Below are positions 1 to 11,879 of a stretch of DNA of 64,000 nucleotides, piece after piece. A model generated the notes under the pieces. It was given only the letters and a program-made list of their open reading frames with translations. It had not been told where the DNA came from and did no database searches. The first letter of the stretch is position 1. Each line of letters starts with the position of its first letter. Made by a program: the position numbers and the translations under genes. The stretch comes from Portulaca oleracea (taxonomy: Eukaryota > Streptophyta > Magnoliopsida > Caryophyllales > Portulacaceae), in the NCBI GenBank assembly GCA_029582165.1, contig CM055886.1:21390669-21454668 (forward strand), read 5' to 3'.

Positions 1-810
1 ATGGCAATATTGTGGGGTAGTGGCATTTTCGAATTTTCTTTGACTTTAACTTTCATATAAGTCAAACTGAGAGGATCAAACTTTCAATGTGGTTTCCTTT
101 GAGCACTCCTTCGTACGCTTCAACATTCAATGACAAGCATTGATCATCTTGTTATTTAGAGTACTTGAGCTTAGACTTGACTTTTTTTTATGTCACCTTC
201 TGAAAAAAGGATGTATGCCGAGATTTCATAGAGTTACAACTAGCCCTATGCTCCACATATGTCATGGTTCCTTGAATAGCAACTAGAAGGTAGTTGTATG
301 ACTTAGCATGACCTATAGGTCCCTGGGTGGTGTGTTTGATAGCCACCTATTCTCTTATATGATTCTTCTCTCTTCTCTCCTCTTCTCTTACCTGATTCTT
401 AATAGAGGTGCACCAAATAGTCTTTGAGCCTACATCCATCTTATCTCCTTCCTCTTGGTCTTTGAACTTAACATCCTCATCAACTTCCACAGAGTCAAAA
501 ACCCCTTTGGTAATGGGTTCCTTGATCGAGCTTATTAGGCAATCAACACTCTCTTCCTTGTCAATGTCACTGCTATCATTAAAGAAATACTCTCATTTAG
601 CTTGTCTTCCTCATTACTTCTCCTTCCCACCTTAGAGTTTTTAGCCACCGATCCATGCTTGTTTTCTATGACTTCATATGCAAATCCTTCTTGCCCTTTT
701 GAAGCTCCTTGTACACTTCTTTGTTTTCCGAGCATCTTTGGATCGAAAAGGATACTTGGAAAAGAGATGTCCCATATTTTTCGAGCTAGTCTAAGGTTAA
801 CAACGTTGAG
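1..810. other. Unassigned flank left of the gypsy element
   Basis: No recognisable gene. The minus strand is fairly open across about 410-735 and would encode acidic, lysine-rich peptides (for example EEDKLNESISL and IKEPITKGVFDSVEVDED), but frames change and no family is recognised. It may be the spacer of an older minus-strand retroelement. It does not look like the missing gag of the copia element on the other side of the gypsy insertion, and it shares no target-site duplication with position 7560. Confidence 0.4.
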
Positions 811-1712
811 TGTAGGATGATGGATGCTTGAGTTTTTGAAAGAGAATCAAAGGAAGAAGAACTTGAACAACTTAGGGCTTGCATATGACCTTGGAAAGGA
901 GAGTCCACAACCTTGGCCTAACACCCCACCATGATTAAATAGGATAAACCACCATTAATCACTAAAGGAATGACTTGAACACCACCAAAGATAGTTTGGA
1001 TAAAGTAACCAAGATTTTTGGGGAGAGGCTTGAAGAGCACTCTAGCATGTCATTCAACTCCAAAATTAATGTCCCAGAAAATTGAGCTAGCCAAGTATTT
1101 ATACAAAATGTCAAAACCCAAAACACAGTCATTTTGGTTACAAAAGAACACGCGTAAACAGTTTTGTCACGGGGGTTGTCGTCACGGCTGTGACGACCTG
1201 GGTAAGCTGGTGTCGCGGGCGCGACGACGTGCGGACCAGAACTCGCCTGTTTGCGGAGAGGCGTCACGGGCGTGACGGCGAGGGTAGCGGGCGTGACGAA
1301 CTGGGCAATTTTTCTGCCAACTTCAAACTCGCATAACTTCCTCATCCAAACTCCATTTTAGGCCCATAAGATATCGATGGAAAGCTCTCGGTGACTACTT
1401 TAAGCTCCCAAAGTTTCAAGTCCATCAGAGTTGTATTGAAGGAGTTATGATCAAAATAGTGAAGGTACGCGCATTTCTAGCCATTGAACCTTATTGAACC
1501 GAGACAAAAACCCGAACCCCGTCCTGAGGTCTCCGGGGGTCGGTGGAACAAGCGAGGCTCCTCAAAAGGCCTCAGAGCCCATCCAATGGATGGCCGAGAT
1601 GACCCTTGTGTTTCCGGATTTCACCAGGAATTGCACCTCGAGACTCATCGTGGTGGAGGCGGCTCGTTTGGCAAAGGTCACGAGGGATGAGAATGGAACC
1701 CGGGACTCTTCA
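811..1712 (-). repeat. 3' LTR of the CRM-like element
   Basis: Left-hand LTR, ending CTCTTCA at 1712 on the plus strand. TATA box on the minus strand at 1096-1103. It contains one copy of the GTCACGGGCGTGAC-rich block that is duplicated in the other LTR. The outer (left) boundary is uncertain by about 20 bp because no target-site duplication could be matched. Confidence 0.85.
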
Positions 1713-2938
1713 TCCTCCCCTTCTTGAAGAGGATTTGTCCTCAAATCTACATTGGGTTCGTCGTCCTCAACGTAGGGTGATAGATCGCCAATGTTGAATG
1801 TGGAGAAGATCCCCATATCTCCTGGAAGATCGAGCTTGTAAGCATTATCATTGACCTTCTCCAACACTTTGAACGGTCCTTCACTCCTCGGCATGAGTTT
1901 GTTTTTCCTCCTCGAAGGAAACCGTTCCTTCCTCAAATGGAGCCAAACCAAGTCTCCGGGTTTGAAGGTGATGTTTCGGCGATACTTGTTGGCTCGGGAC
2001 TTGTAGAGCTCATTAGTTCTCTCGATCTTCTCCTGGATCTATCGATGTAGCTTTTGAATCTCAGCGGCCTTCTCACTTGCCTCAAAACTCGCCCTTGCCT
2101 CCAAACGAAGAGGAAGGGGATCGATGGGAGTGATAGGGTTCACCCCGTAGCAAGTTTCGAAAGGTGATCGCCCTGTAGCGAAGGAAGGGGCCCGGTTGTA
2201 AGCGAACTCGGCATGACATAGCTTGGCATCCCAATCCCGTAAACTCTTGCTCACAAGACCCCGAAGCAAGGTAGTGAAGGTCTTGTTGGTCACCTCAGTT
2301 TGACCATCCGTTTGAGGGTGATGCGATGTGCTAAAAAGGAGCTTCGTTCCAAGGAGCTTCCATAGGGATCTCCAAAAATGACTCATGAATTTCGTATCAC
2401 GATCCTAAACAATGGTCCTTGGAACACCGTGCATCACTATCTTCCGAAAGAAGAGATTAGCAATGTGGGTGGCGTCGTCGGTTTTCTCACAAGCGACGAA
2501 GTGCGCCATCTTGGAGAAACAGTTCACAACGACAAGAATTGAATCCTTGCCACGCACGGTTCGGGGAAGAGCCACGATAAAGTCCATGCTCAAAACTTCC
2601 CACGGGTCATTTGGGACGGGGAGAGGAGTATAAAGTCCTTGGTGGAGCTGGCTTTTGGCATGATGGCACGTAATACACTTAGAGATCTCATCGTGCACAT
2701 CATCTCCCATCCTTGGCCAATAAAAATGCTCCTTTAACATGTCAAGGGTCTTGTTGATGCCGAAATGACCGGCAAGACCACCTCCGTGAACCTCTCGCAC
2801 CAATAGCTTCCTCAACGGACACTTGGGCACACACAATTTGTTCCCCTTGAAAAGGAACCCGTCTTGGAGTACATAAGAACCACTGCCACCATCGAGGTGT
2901 GCTTTGAAGTCCTCATCTTCCTTGTAAAACTCCCGCAT
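1562..2938 (-). pseudogene. Integrase of the CRM-like element
   Basis: HHCC zinc finger (HGGGLAGHFGINKTL ... CITCHHAK), then the DDE core with MDFIVALPRT (first Asp), [11 protein letters not shown] (second) and [15 protein letters not shown] with the Glu region. The C-terminal part reads GDLVWLHLRKERFP and SEGPFKVLEKVNDNAYKLDLP. Nonsense TAG codons sit at about 2405-2407 (normally SIVSDRD) and 2039-2041. After NPLQEGEDEES the frame continues about 40 codons into the LTR before stopping at 1562, a trait described for CRM-type chromoviruses. Confidence 0.9.
1713..1725 (-). promoter_or_regulatory. Polypurine tract of the CRM-like element
   Basis: Minus-strand purine run AAGAAGGGGAGGA directly before the TGAAGAG start of the 3' LTR. 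The integrase reading frame runs through it and into the LTR. Confidence 0.75.
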
Positions 2939-2967
2939 GTGTTGGAACCCAAGAACCCTAGCTTCAA

Positions 2968-4280
2968 CTACCGAAGAAGGGAATGCCTCCTAGAAAGTGC
3001 ATCGGCAACTACATTGATACTCCCCTTCTTATGTTTTGCCACGAAGTTAAAACTTTGAAGATACTCCACCCACTTTGCATGACGCATGTTCAGCTTGTGT
3101 TGGCCGTTGAGGTACTTGAGAGCCTCATGGTCGGAATGAAGCACAAATTGGTTAGGTCTCAAGTAGTGGGACCAATGGTCAAGGGCACGAATAAGGGCAT
3201 AAAACTTCTTGTCGTAGGTAGAGTAGTTCTTTCGTGACCCACTGAGCTTCTCGCTGAAGTAAGCGATGGGGCGTCGATTTTGCATGAGAACGGCCCCAAT
3301 GCCCACTCCGCTCGCGTCACAATCCACCTCGAAGACTTGTGAAAAGTCCGGGAGAGCAAGCACCGGAGCTTCACAAAGTCGAGCCTTAAGCTTCTCAAAG
3401 GCCGCTTGGGCCGCTCGGGTCCACTCAAAGGTGCCCTTCTTCATACACTCTGTAATAGGGGCGGTGAGGGTGCTAAACCCTTTGATGAACTGGCGGTAGA
3501 ACGAAGCAAGGCTGTGGAAGCTTCTCACCTCCGTGATAGTAGAGGGAGAAGGCCAGGAGCGTATAACTTCCACTTTCGAAGGATCCACGGAAATACCTCG
3601 ATCAGAGACTATGTACCCAAGAAATGTGACTTGGGAGTGCAAAATTCGCACTTCTCGATCTTACCAAATAGCTTTTGTTGGCGTAGAACCCGGAAAACAG
3701 ATTCCAAATGCGAGAGGTGCTCCGCTTCATTCTTGGAATACACGAGGATGTCATCGAAATAAACCACCACGAATTTGCCAATGAATGGCCTCAAGACCTC
3801 GTTCATGAGTCGCATGAACGTGCTAGGAGCGTTAGAGAGACCAAACGGTATGACAAGCCACTCGTACAAGCCTCCCTTGGTGAAAAATATACATCACTTG
3901 GTCTTGAACGCCGTCATCCATTCGTCCCCTTCTCGCGTGCGAATCTGATGGTAACCGCTCCGGAGGTCGATCTTGGAAAAGATATAAGATCCGTGCAACT
4001 CGTCGAGCATGTCATCGAGCCTCGGTATGGGGTACCGATACTTGATGGTGATGTTGTTGATGGCTCGACTGTCGACACACATCTGGTAGGTGCCATCCTT
4101 CTTCGGAACTAGGAGTGCCGGGACGGAACAAGGGCTCATGCTTTCCCTCACGGAGCCCCTAGAAACGAGTTCGTACACTTGGCGTTGTAGCTCCTTGGTT
4201 TCTCGCGGGTTGCATCGGTAAGCCGCTTTGTTGGGAAGTGGTGCTCCGGGCATAAGGTCGATCTGGTGCTCGATTCCCCG
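2968..4280 (-). pseudogene. Reverse transcriptase and RNase H of the CRM-like element
   Basis: RT begins around GIEHQIDLMPGAPLPNKAAY and carries FSKIDLRSGYHQI, the [19 protein letters not shown] block and the catalytic [12 protein letters not shown] (YFDD at about 3761-3750). RNase H follows with [26 protein letters not shown] and VADALSRR. Three lesions: a 21-bp in-frame insertion with a TGA stop at about 3881-3901; a one-base frameshift near 3630-3640, after which the frame resumes [11 protein letters not shown]; and a second frameshift near 2970, just after ADALSRR. Reading frames 3869-3609 and 3651-2968 hold the pieces. Confidence 0.9.
3876..3902. other. 21-bp micro-insertion flanked by a 6-bp direct repeat
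   Basis: CTTGGT occurs at 3876-3881 and again at 3897-3902. Removing one repeat plus the 15 bases between restores the conserved RT run [11 protein letters not shown] in frame. The insertion carries the in-frame TGA that ends the 515-codon frame. It looks like repair filler or a tiny templated duplication. Confidence 0.7.
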
Positions 4281-4449
4281 AATAGGTGGAAGACCCTGTG
4301 GTAGATCATCGGGGAAGACATCTCCGAACTCGGCAACGAGAGGGGCACCAAGAGGGTGCAAGGGTTTCTCTACCTCACTTTTGTTTACTTCTAAGAGGAG
4401 TAAGGCAAAAACGGCCTTCCCCTTGCTTAGCGCTCGCTCAACCCGTGTT

Positions 4450-5060
4450 TCGCTCATGTGTTTCGGTTTCTCACTTCCCACCCCGGGTTTTGGAGAGATA
4501 ATTTCATGTGGAGCTAACGGGAGTAGCTTAACCCTCTTGCCCCTATGAGTAAAAGTGTATGTGTTTTTCGACCCGTTGTGTACCGTTTCCTTGTCAAATT
4601 GCCAAGGACGTCCCAACAATATGTGGCAAGCACTCATAGGAACAACATCACAAATGACAGAATCATTGTAGTTAGTACCAAAAGACAAATTCACCAGGAC
4701 TTGTTTGGTTACCTTGATGCCATCTTGGTCGTTGAGCCACTTGAGAGAATAAGGTCGAGGGTGAGGTAATAGCGGCAATCCAAGCTTCTCGACCATATAC
4801 GTTGAAGCGACGTTGGTGCAACTCCCTCCATCGATAATAAGGTTACACACCTTGCCGCCCACGAAACACCGGGATTGAAAGATCATCTCCCGTTGGGCCT
4901 TGTCAAGATGGGCTTCCTGAGTATGTAAAACCCGCCTCAAGACAAGGGCGTCACCGTGCACGTGGGGTGTGGGGGCGGCATCATCATCTTCACTAATGAC
5001 CGCATCCTCAACAATCACTTTGGACTCATCCTGGGCTGCTTGCAATTCCTCATCAATATC
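4450..5060 (-). pseudogene. Aspartic protease domain of the CRM-like element
   Basis: Processes the gag-pol polyprotein. The active-site region reads LIIDGGSCTNVAS (DGG at about 4832-4824), a form common in plant gypsy elements in place of D-S/T-G. The flap and C-terminal hallmark CHILLGRPWQFD lies about 70 residues later. It is in frame with the zinc knuckle upstream and RT downstream. This segment (part of an uninterrupted 515-codon frame, 5441-3894) has no stop, but the polyprotein as a whole is dead. Confidence 0.88.
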
Positions 5061-6146
5061 CTGAACCTCCTTGAGAATTAAGGTCCGTCGGTTCGGACAA
5101 TACGCCTGATAGTGACCATAGCCGTGGCATTTAAAGCATTTCCTACCCTCCATCCGGCGAGAGGGGTCCGTTGGAGACGCCACAACAAGTCCCTTTCCCT
5201 TATCCATGCGAGGTGTCGAAGGAAACTTGGGTGTCTCACTGGGTTTCGGGGTACCCGAATATGGAGGAGGTCGGCTAGGCGGTGGAAAGAAGGCTCTTGA
5301 TGCCGGTTTGGAAGTAGCCTTTTCTTTCTTTCGTCGTTCAATCCGAAGGGCCAAAATGCACAAGTCGTCCATGGAGTAGTATGGTTGAACCTCAACTTTC
5401 TTGGCAACCGAGGAGTCCAATCCATTCAAGAAATGCATCATGGTTTGCTCCTCGGGTTCTTGAAGGTCGCTTTTGATGAGGAGTTGCTCAAACTCTTAAA
5501 TGTAGTCGCTCACTGATCGCCTGCCCTGGGTTAGGGCATAGACCTTCCTCAAAACATCCTGTTTGTAGGTGGCGGGTAAGAAACGGTGGTTCATCAACTG
5601 TTTAAGCCGTGTCGAAGTGGTGATCCTCGTTCGACCTTCCAGAGCCCTTTGCGCTTTCACATTCTCAAACCAAAGCGATGCGGCTTTGGAGAGTTTCAGG
5701 CTAGCGACCTTAAAGGCCTTCTCGTCGTTGTACTTTTCGGTCTCAAAGATCCTATCCATCATTTGGATCCACTCAATGTACTCGTCAGGATCACTAGACC
5801 CATTGAATTCGGGAATGTCGATTTTGACGTCCTCGAAGTCATCACGAGGGGGCCGATCATGCACCGGCCCACGTGGACGGCGGCGTGGGGAGCCTCTATC
5901 ATCATCACTTGACTCGAATGTAGGAGGAGGATGGATAAGGCTTTGGGCACGTCCCTGTCATTCAATTCGGGGTGGACCTAGACGCTCTTGAGTGAGGTTG
6001 TCCAACCGCGCCATGATGGCATTGAGAGCGCGCTCAACGGTGGAAACGCGCTCGTCATAGGTGGTGAGTCGGCTCTCGATAGCTTGAATTTGAGGGCTAC
6101 CCCGGTCGCTCGATTCCTCTCGTTCGGAGCGAGCTTCGTCGGCCAT
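5060..6146 (-). pseudogene. gag: gag of the CRM-like element
   Basis: Nucleocapsid precursor. The frame starts MADEARSEREES at 6146, followed by a predicted coiled segment (IESRLTTYDERVSTVERAL). The Retrotrans_gag core follows (DIPEFNGSSDPDEYIEWIQMM ... ASLWFENVKAQRAL ... LTQGRRSVSDYI), then a CCHC zinc knuckle, CFKCHGYGHYQAYC, encoded at about 5138-5097. The frame is broken by a TGA codon near 5958 and a TAA at 5496-5498, both inside otherwise conserved sequence, so they are mutations rather than natural ends. It would continue without a stop into protease, as in a single gag-pol polyprotein. Confidence 0.9.
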
Positions 6147-6480
6147 ACCGGGAAAAGGGTGAGGGATTGTTAGTGTTTGGGGTAATTTGTGGTGTTTGAA
6201 GGTTCTTTTGTAGTTGGCAAGTGTTTGGCTAAGGGTTCTTTGTGTTTTTTTCACTCAGACATTTCATCAAACACCTTGTGTGCACTATTTTCCAACTTCT
6301 TTTCAATGCACCAAATAGCTACAAATCCAACAAATACATCCACAATACAATAATTCCCAACACACTTGGGTAGCAATGGGGTTGGGGAACACCAATAATA
6401 GCATACAACTCACAAAACCCAACACTAGAAAACAACACTAGAAAGAACAATGAACAACTCAAGCTAAATGTAAAACCGAA

Positions 6481-6492
6481 GCTCTGGTACCA
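6481..6492 (-). promoter_or_regulatory. Primer binding site (tRNA-iMet type)
   Basis: On the minus strand this reads TGGTACCAGAGC, one base off the plant initiator-methionine site TGGTATCAGAGC. It lies just inside the 5' LTR, which fixes the minus-strand orientation of the element. Confidence 0.85.
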
Positions 6493-6494
6493 AA

Positions 6495-7559
6495 TGGAGC
6501 ACTACCGTACGTGATGGGATGATGGATGCTTGAGTTTTTGAAACAGAATCAAAGGAAGAAGAACTTGAACAACTTAGGGCTTGCATATGACCTTGGCAAG
6601 GAGAGTCCACAACCTTGGCCTAACACCCCACCATGATTAAATTGGATAAAACTACCATTAATCACTAAAGGAATGACTTGAACACCACCAAAGATAGATT
6701 GGATAAAGTAACCAAGATTTTTGGGGAGAGGCTTTAAGAGCACTCTAGCATGTCATTCAACTCCAAAATTAATGTCCCAGAAAATTGAGCTAGCCAAGTA
6801 TTTATACAAAATGTCAAAACCCAAAACACAATGGTTTTGGTTACAAAAGAACAGCCAGTAGCTTTTGTCACGGGGTGGCGATTGTAAATCACGGTGTGAT
6901 GACTGCTAAGCCCGTGTCACGGGCGTGACATGCGACGTCGAGGGTGTGACGACATGCGGACCAGAACTCACCTGTTTGCCGAGAGGCGTCACGGGCGTGA
7001 CGGCGAGGGTAGCGGGCGTGACAAACTGGGTAAGTTGGTGTCGCGGGTGTGACATGCGACGTCACGGGCGCGACAACGTGCGGATCAAAACTCACCTGTT
7101 TGCCGAGAGGCGTCACGGGCGTGACGGCGAGGGTAGCGGGCGTGACGAACTGGGCAATTTTTCTGCCAACTTCAAACTCATATAACTTGCCATTCGAAAT
7201 CCATTTTAGGCCCATAAGATATCGATAGAAAGCTCTCAGTGACTACTTTAAGCTCCCAAAATTTCAGGTCCATCGGAATTGTATGGAAGGAGTTATGATC
7301 AAAATAGTGAAGGTACACGCATTTCTAGCCATTGAACCTTATTGAACCGAGACAAAAACCCGAACCCCGTCCTGAGGTCTCCGGGGGTCGGTGGAACAAG
7401 AGATGCTCCTGAGAGGCCTCGGAGCCCATCCAATGGATAGCTGTGACTACCCTTGTGTTTCCGGATTTGACCGGGAATTACACCTCGAGACTCACCGTGG
7501 TGGAGGCGGCTCGTTTGGCAAAGGTCACGAGGGACGAGAATGGAACCTGGAACTCTTCA
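6495..7559 (-). repeat. 5' LTR of the CRM-like element
   Basis: Right-hand LTR, matching 811-1712 over its length. Reading in element orientation it starts TGAAGAG at 7559 and ends either ...CCATCA at 6512 or, closer to the primer site, ...CTCCA at 6495. It holds a TATAAATA box on the minus strand (6799-6806). It is about 146 bp longer than the other LTR, mainly through a 124-bp tandem duplication (about 6907-7163) rich in GTCACGGGCGTGAC palindromes. Confidence 0.85.
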
Positions 7560-7574
7560 GCACCCAATTCTGAT

Positions 7575-10500
7575 AAAATTGACAAGAAGAGAAAGAAGAA
7601 GTCATATGCTTGTAATTGGAACAATCGCTGCATTAAAGATTGCAAATTGGTTAAGAATTTGAGGAAGGAGACATAAACACAAGGAACCCTACCTAAGGCT
7701 AATCTGATAGGAAAATAGATTGAAGATTTTATCGCCACGATCACTACTTCTGTCAATAATTTGCATGTTGACATGGTGACTGAAGTGAACATGGCAAGTG
7801 CAAGAGCTGGTGCTTGGTAGATAGATTATGTTGCATTTATACATGCGTGTTATGATAGGGCACAATTCAAAAGCTATGAAGAAATTGTTGAGAATGAAGT
7901 GTTGATGGGAAACCATGCAGCTGCAAAAGTCTTTGGACAAGGCATGGTGGAAATACAGTTCACATCCAATAAGAAATTGACTCTGAAGAATGTTCTTCAT
8001 GTGCCGGATATAAGGAAGAACTTAGTTTCTGAAGGCCTCATGAATATGGGTGATTTTAGAATAGTCACTAAATTTGATCAAGTTGTAATTTCTAAGTTTG
8101 GAATATTTGCTGGCAAATGATATTATTGTGATTGCATGTTTAAGTTAAACATTAATGGAATGAATGCAATAACTGATGTTTCTGTATATATTGTGGATTC
8201 TTGTTCTTTGTGGGATGCTAGATTAGCACATTTAAATTTCACATCCTTGGGATATATGCAGAAATATGGTTATTATTTCTATGAATGATAAATCAAGAAT
8301 GAAATGGGTGAAATTTGTATTCAAGAAAAATTACTAGGAATCCTTTTTCAAAGGTAGAAAGAAAAACTCAAATTCTTGATGTAGTTCATTCTTATATATG
8401 TGAATTTAATGGCATGCTCACTAAAGGACGTAAACATCATTTTATAATTCTAATTTTATTGATGACTATTCAATATACATTTATGTGTATCTGATGAAAT
8501 AAAAGGATCAGATGAGCATTTGACTTGTTTAAATGCTATAAAGTTGAAGCAGAAAACTAAATGGGAAAGAAGACTAAGGTTCTTCGAAGTGACAGAGGGG
8601 AGAGTACTTTCCAATTGAATTTTATGATTATTGTGAACAACATGATCTTATACATTAAAAATAAATAGCCCCTTATACTCCCTAACAAAATGGGTTGGCA
8701 GAAAGAATGAATTTTAACTTAATAGAAATTGTTAACTCGATGCTTCTAAATTCTAAATTGTCATTAAATTTATGGGGAGAGACTCTACTTATAGCATGTC
8801 ATATCCACAATAGAATTCCACCTAGGAAAAGGAAAATATCTCTCTTTAAGGTGTGGAAAGGTACACAACCTAACTTAAATCATTTTAAAGTATGGGGTGT
8901 CTAGCATTTTACATAGTTCATGATATTAAGAGAAAATTATGAGCTCAAGGTATAACAAGTGTATTTGTAGGATATGCTCAAAACTCGAAAGCATACGTAC
9001 AGATTTTTAGATTTCAATCTAATGTCATAGTAGAGACAATAGATGTTGGGGTTTTAGAGGATAAACTTTGTATTGATTCTCCTAAACAAACTACAAACAA
9101 TGATGTGGCGCAATCATTTCCACAGGAGGACTCTCCTGAAAGTTTAGGAACTTAAAACAAATCTTGTGACTCTCCTACAGAGCCTAGAAGAGTCAAAGTG
9201 TTATGAAAATGAATAACTTAGGGCCTGATTTCATCACCTTCCAGTGATACTATTCTTAGTGGAAGTAGATAGAAATACGCTCACTAAGAAATTCTCATGA
9301 TTCTTCATATTGAAGAAGAAAATGATCCAAAAACTTACAATTAGGCAAGGGCTTCTAGAGATTCAAGTTTCTGGAAAGAGGCAATAGATAATGAGATGAA
9401 ATCAATATTATTTAATAATACTTTGTTCTTACAAATTTGCCTCTTAGGTCTAAACCAATTAAATGCAAACGCGTTTTTAGGAGGAAAAGGAATATGAATG
9501 GGTTTGTACACACCTTTAAGGCTAGGCTTGTAGCAAAAGGTTTTAGTAAAAAAAGGGGATATATTATTTGGATACCTATCCTCCTATAGCGAGAATTTCC
9601 TCCATTAGCACATTGATGGTTTTGCCATTAATACATGGACTATATATACATCAAATGGATGTTTAAACAACCATTCTAAATGGTGATTTCAATGATGAGA
9701 AATACATGGAACAACTCAAAGGATTTTTTTCTTCTAAGAAATTAGAGGAAAGTGTGTAAATTAATAAAGTTATATGGATTAAAGCGAGCACTTGAACAAT
9801 GCATTAGAAATTCAATGAGGCGATTCTTGCTAGTGGTTTCATATATACTAACACTGACAAATGTATTTAGTCCAAGTTCACTCAAAACTATGGAGTTATT
9901 ATTTGTCTTTTTTTTTATTTGTTAATTTTTGACACAAATATGATATGAATTGAAGAGATAAATAGGTGTTTGTCTTCAAAGTTCAAGATGAAAGACTGGA
10001 ACGAGGTTAATCGATACCATCTTAGGTGTTATGGTGAGCAAGCATAATGGGGGTTGTGCTATAAATCAATATTATTATGTATTTAAGAGACGAGATAAGT
10101 TCCAACATCTTGGGATAAAAGAGGCAAATACGCCTTATGATACAAGCGTGAAGCTAGTTGAAAATCCAGGTAGGTCAGTGGCACATGTTGAGTATGCAAG
10201 TGTCATTGAAAGCATATTGTATGCTTGCATTGCACAAGAACTATTGCTTATGTTGTCTGCAAGTTATCAAGGTATACAAGTAAACCTAGTACTATGCATC
10301 GAAATGAGAACCAAGAATATGATAATCTTCTATTTGAATTTTCCCCCAGCCTTAGAAGGCTATACATATGCAAGTTGGATCACTAGTGTAAGTGACAATA
10401 AGTCCACATCACGCAGGATCTTGACCCTTGGTAGGGGCCCTATTAGTTTGTTGTTAAAGAAGCAAACTACATGTCTCATTCATCTATGGAGGCTGAATTT

Positions 10501-10850
10501 ATAGCCTTAGCTACAACATGCAAGGAAAAAGAATGACTTAGGAATTTCCTATTGGATATAGAGTTGTGGCCACAATTGATGCCATCTATTTCCTTGTATT
10601 ATGATAGTGAAGCCATAATGTTTAGAGCATATAACAATCTGTATAATGGTAAACCTAGACATATTAGCTTAAGGCATGAATAAGTAAGACAACTCTTTAT
10701 GAATGGAATTATTTCCATTATATATGCTAATTAAGTCTTGCAATAATTTAGCAAATCATTTAAACAAAGGATTTGTCAAGAGATATGGTGAAAGATACCG
10801 CAACTAGAATGGGCTTGAAACCACTCTTTGAAAATAGGTAGTGATGGAAA
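7575..10850 (+). pseudogene. copia gag-pol remnant (PR, IN, RT, RNase H)
   Basis: A broken zinc knuckle lies near 7600-7660 (YACNWNNRCIKDCKL). Protease-like sequence follows (VLMGNHAAAKVFGQGMVEIQFTS ... LTLKNVLHVPDIRKNLVS, 7900-8120). Integrase at about 8200-8920 has LWDARLAHLNF, KVLRSDRGE and the run NKMGWQKE/GLAERMNF that copies would read as PQQNGLAERKN. RT at about 9480-10020 keeps YPPIARISS and GLYIHQMDV. Late RT reads KHNGGCAINQYYY and LGIKEANTPYDTSVKLVENPGRSV (10031-10260). RNase H at 10350-10800 has SYIDASW-like and SSMEAEFIAL stretches. Dozens of stops and indels show it is old. Confidence 0.88.
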
Positions 10851-11335
10851 CTCAACTTTATTTAGTGAAAACTAGATATAAAGTTTAATGGTAATAACAA
10901 GTTACTATATAACTAATGACACTAAGAAAGGATTTAGTGTGTAGTTGCTACAAGGAGGATGAACATAGCTCTTAATCAAATTTTAGTCCAAGTAGCAAGG
11001 ATATAGTTAAGAGATTTTACCTATATGAATGAAGAGATACTGTCGTCTTTACTAAAAATGTTGAGGGTTCATTTTTGTGAATATTCATGAAACTAAGATG
11101 AGCACATAACCATAATAGTGCTAAACCAATTTAAGTGTTATGCAAAGTAAGATAAAGGTTATGTGTAAGGTATTTCCAATTTTATGTTATAAGTGTTGGT
11201 TTAAACAAATAGTCACCTAGTTACCCACTTTGTTGAAATTTAATTTGAAATACTTACACTAACTAAAGGCATAAATCAAAAGATACCTTTTTGTATGCAT
11301 ATCCTAATGTTTTAAGGTATACTCACATTTACAAA

Positions 11336-11573
11336 CTAGTGGGGACTATTGGTAGTTTGTTTAATGAGTTAATGATAAAGAGGGACATAAAATCCCCACA
11401 TAGGAAAATAAATAGACTTTCTATTTATTTATTAATGGAGTTATCACACGTGTCTTTAGATAGCTAATAGGTTATTCTATAAGCTAGTAGTGGCACTAAA
11501 GTTCAATGTCTCGCATTAAACCACACATGTGTGCGCACATACGTGTATATCGGTTGTCGGCTTTTGGAGGTTT
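11336..11573 (+). repeat. Polypurine tract and start of copia 3' LTR
   Basis: Purine-rich CTAGTGGGGACT at about 11336-11347 is followed by TGGTAGTTTGTT, the likely LTR start at 11350. The LTR is cut at 11573 by the CACTA insertion. 17465 onward, after the TTT duplication, is the plausible continuation. The 3' end of this LTR was not located; it probably lies before about 17770. Confidence 0.6.
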
Positions 11574-11585
11574 CACTAAAACATG

Positions 11586-11860
11586 AAACGTCTACGGCGA
11601 CCGACCCAGGCGACCGATATGTATCGGTCGCTCAGGTCGACATGGGCGACCGATACGCTGCGACCGATACTATATCGGTCGCTAATTAGCGACCGATATG
11701 GTATCGGTCGCAGATATCCTTTATCGGTCGCTGGGTATCGGTCGCCGCGCTCAATTAATTTCGACAATGGTAACATTTAATACTTCTGTCTCGCTATCGG
11801 TCGCTAAGCCAGCGACCGATACGGTATCGGTCGCTGCATATCGGTCGCCGACCATTTTTA
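11586..11860. repeat. Left subterminal palindrome array of the CACTA element
   Basis: About ten copies of GCGACCGATA or its complement TATCGGTCGC in both orientations, several arranged head to head with a 2-bp centre. They match the array at 17027-17450 and are absent from the interior, as expected for transposase binding sites. Confidence 0.9.
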
Positions 11861-11879
11861 ATCGCTCAACGGGCAAAAT

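Larger units (their letters stand above)
811..7559 (-). mobile_element. Ty3/gypsy LTR retrotransposon, CRM-like chromovirus, decayed
   Basis: Complete minus-strand element of about 6.7 kb with two LTRs, primer binding site, gag-protease-RT-RNase H-integrase in the gypsy order, and polypurine tract. The gag and protease style (RSVSDYI..EFEQLL, IIDGGSCTNVAS, CHILLGRPW) and an integrase frame that runs on into the 3' LTR resemble plant CRM-type chromoviruses; the lineage call is from remembered family features. The polyprotein has several nonsense codons and at least two frameshifts, so it is dead. No target-site duplication is seen: about TTGAG lies before 811 and GCACC after 7559. This suggests loss of the end of the left LTR or recombination between elements. 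Confidence 0.9.
7560..11573 (+). mobile_element. Ty1/copia retrotransposon, 5'-truncated and heavily decayed
   Basis: Plus-strand copia pol relic starting abruptly at the gypsy boundary and ending in the first part of its 3' LTR, where the CACTA element inserted. Domain order zinc knuckle, protease, integrase, RT, RNase H is the copia order. The 5' LTR and most of gag are missing. The LTR resumes at 17465 beyond the CACTA element. Confidence 0.85.

Noticed and set aside
962..1345. 127-codon minus frame in the gypsy LTR
   Set aside because: Non-coding LTR; built on the GTCACGGGCGTGAC repeats.
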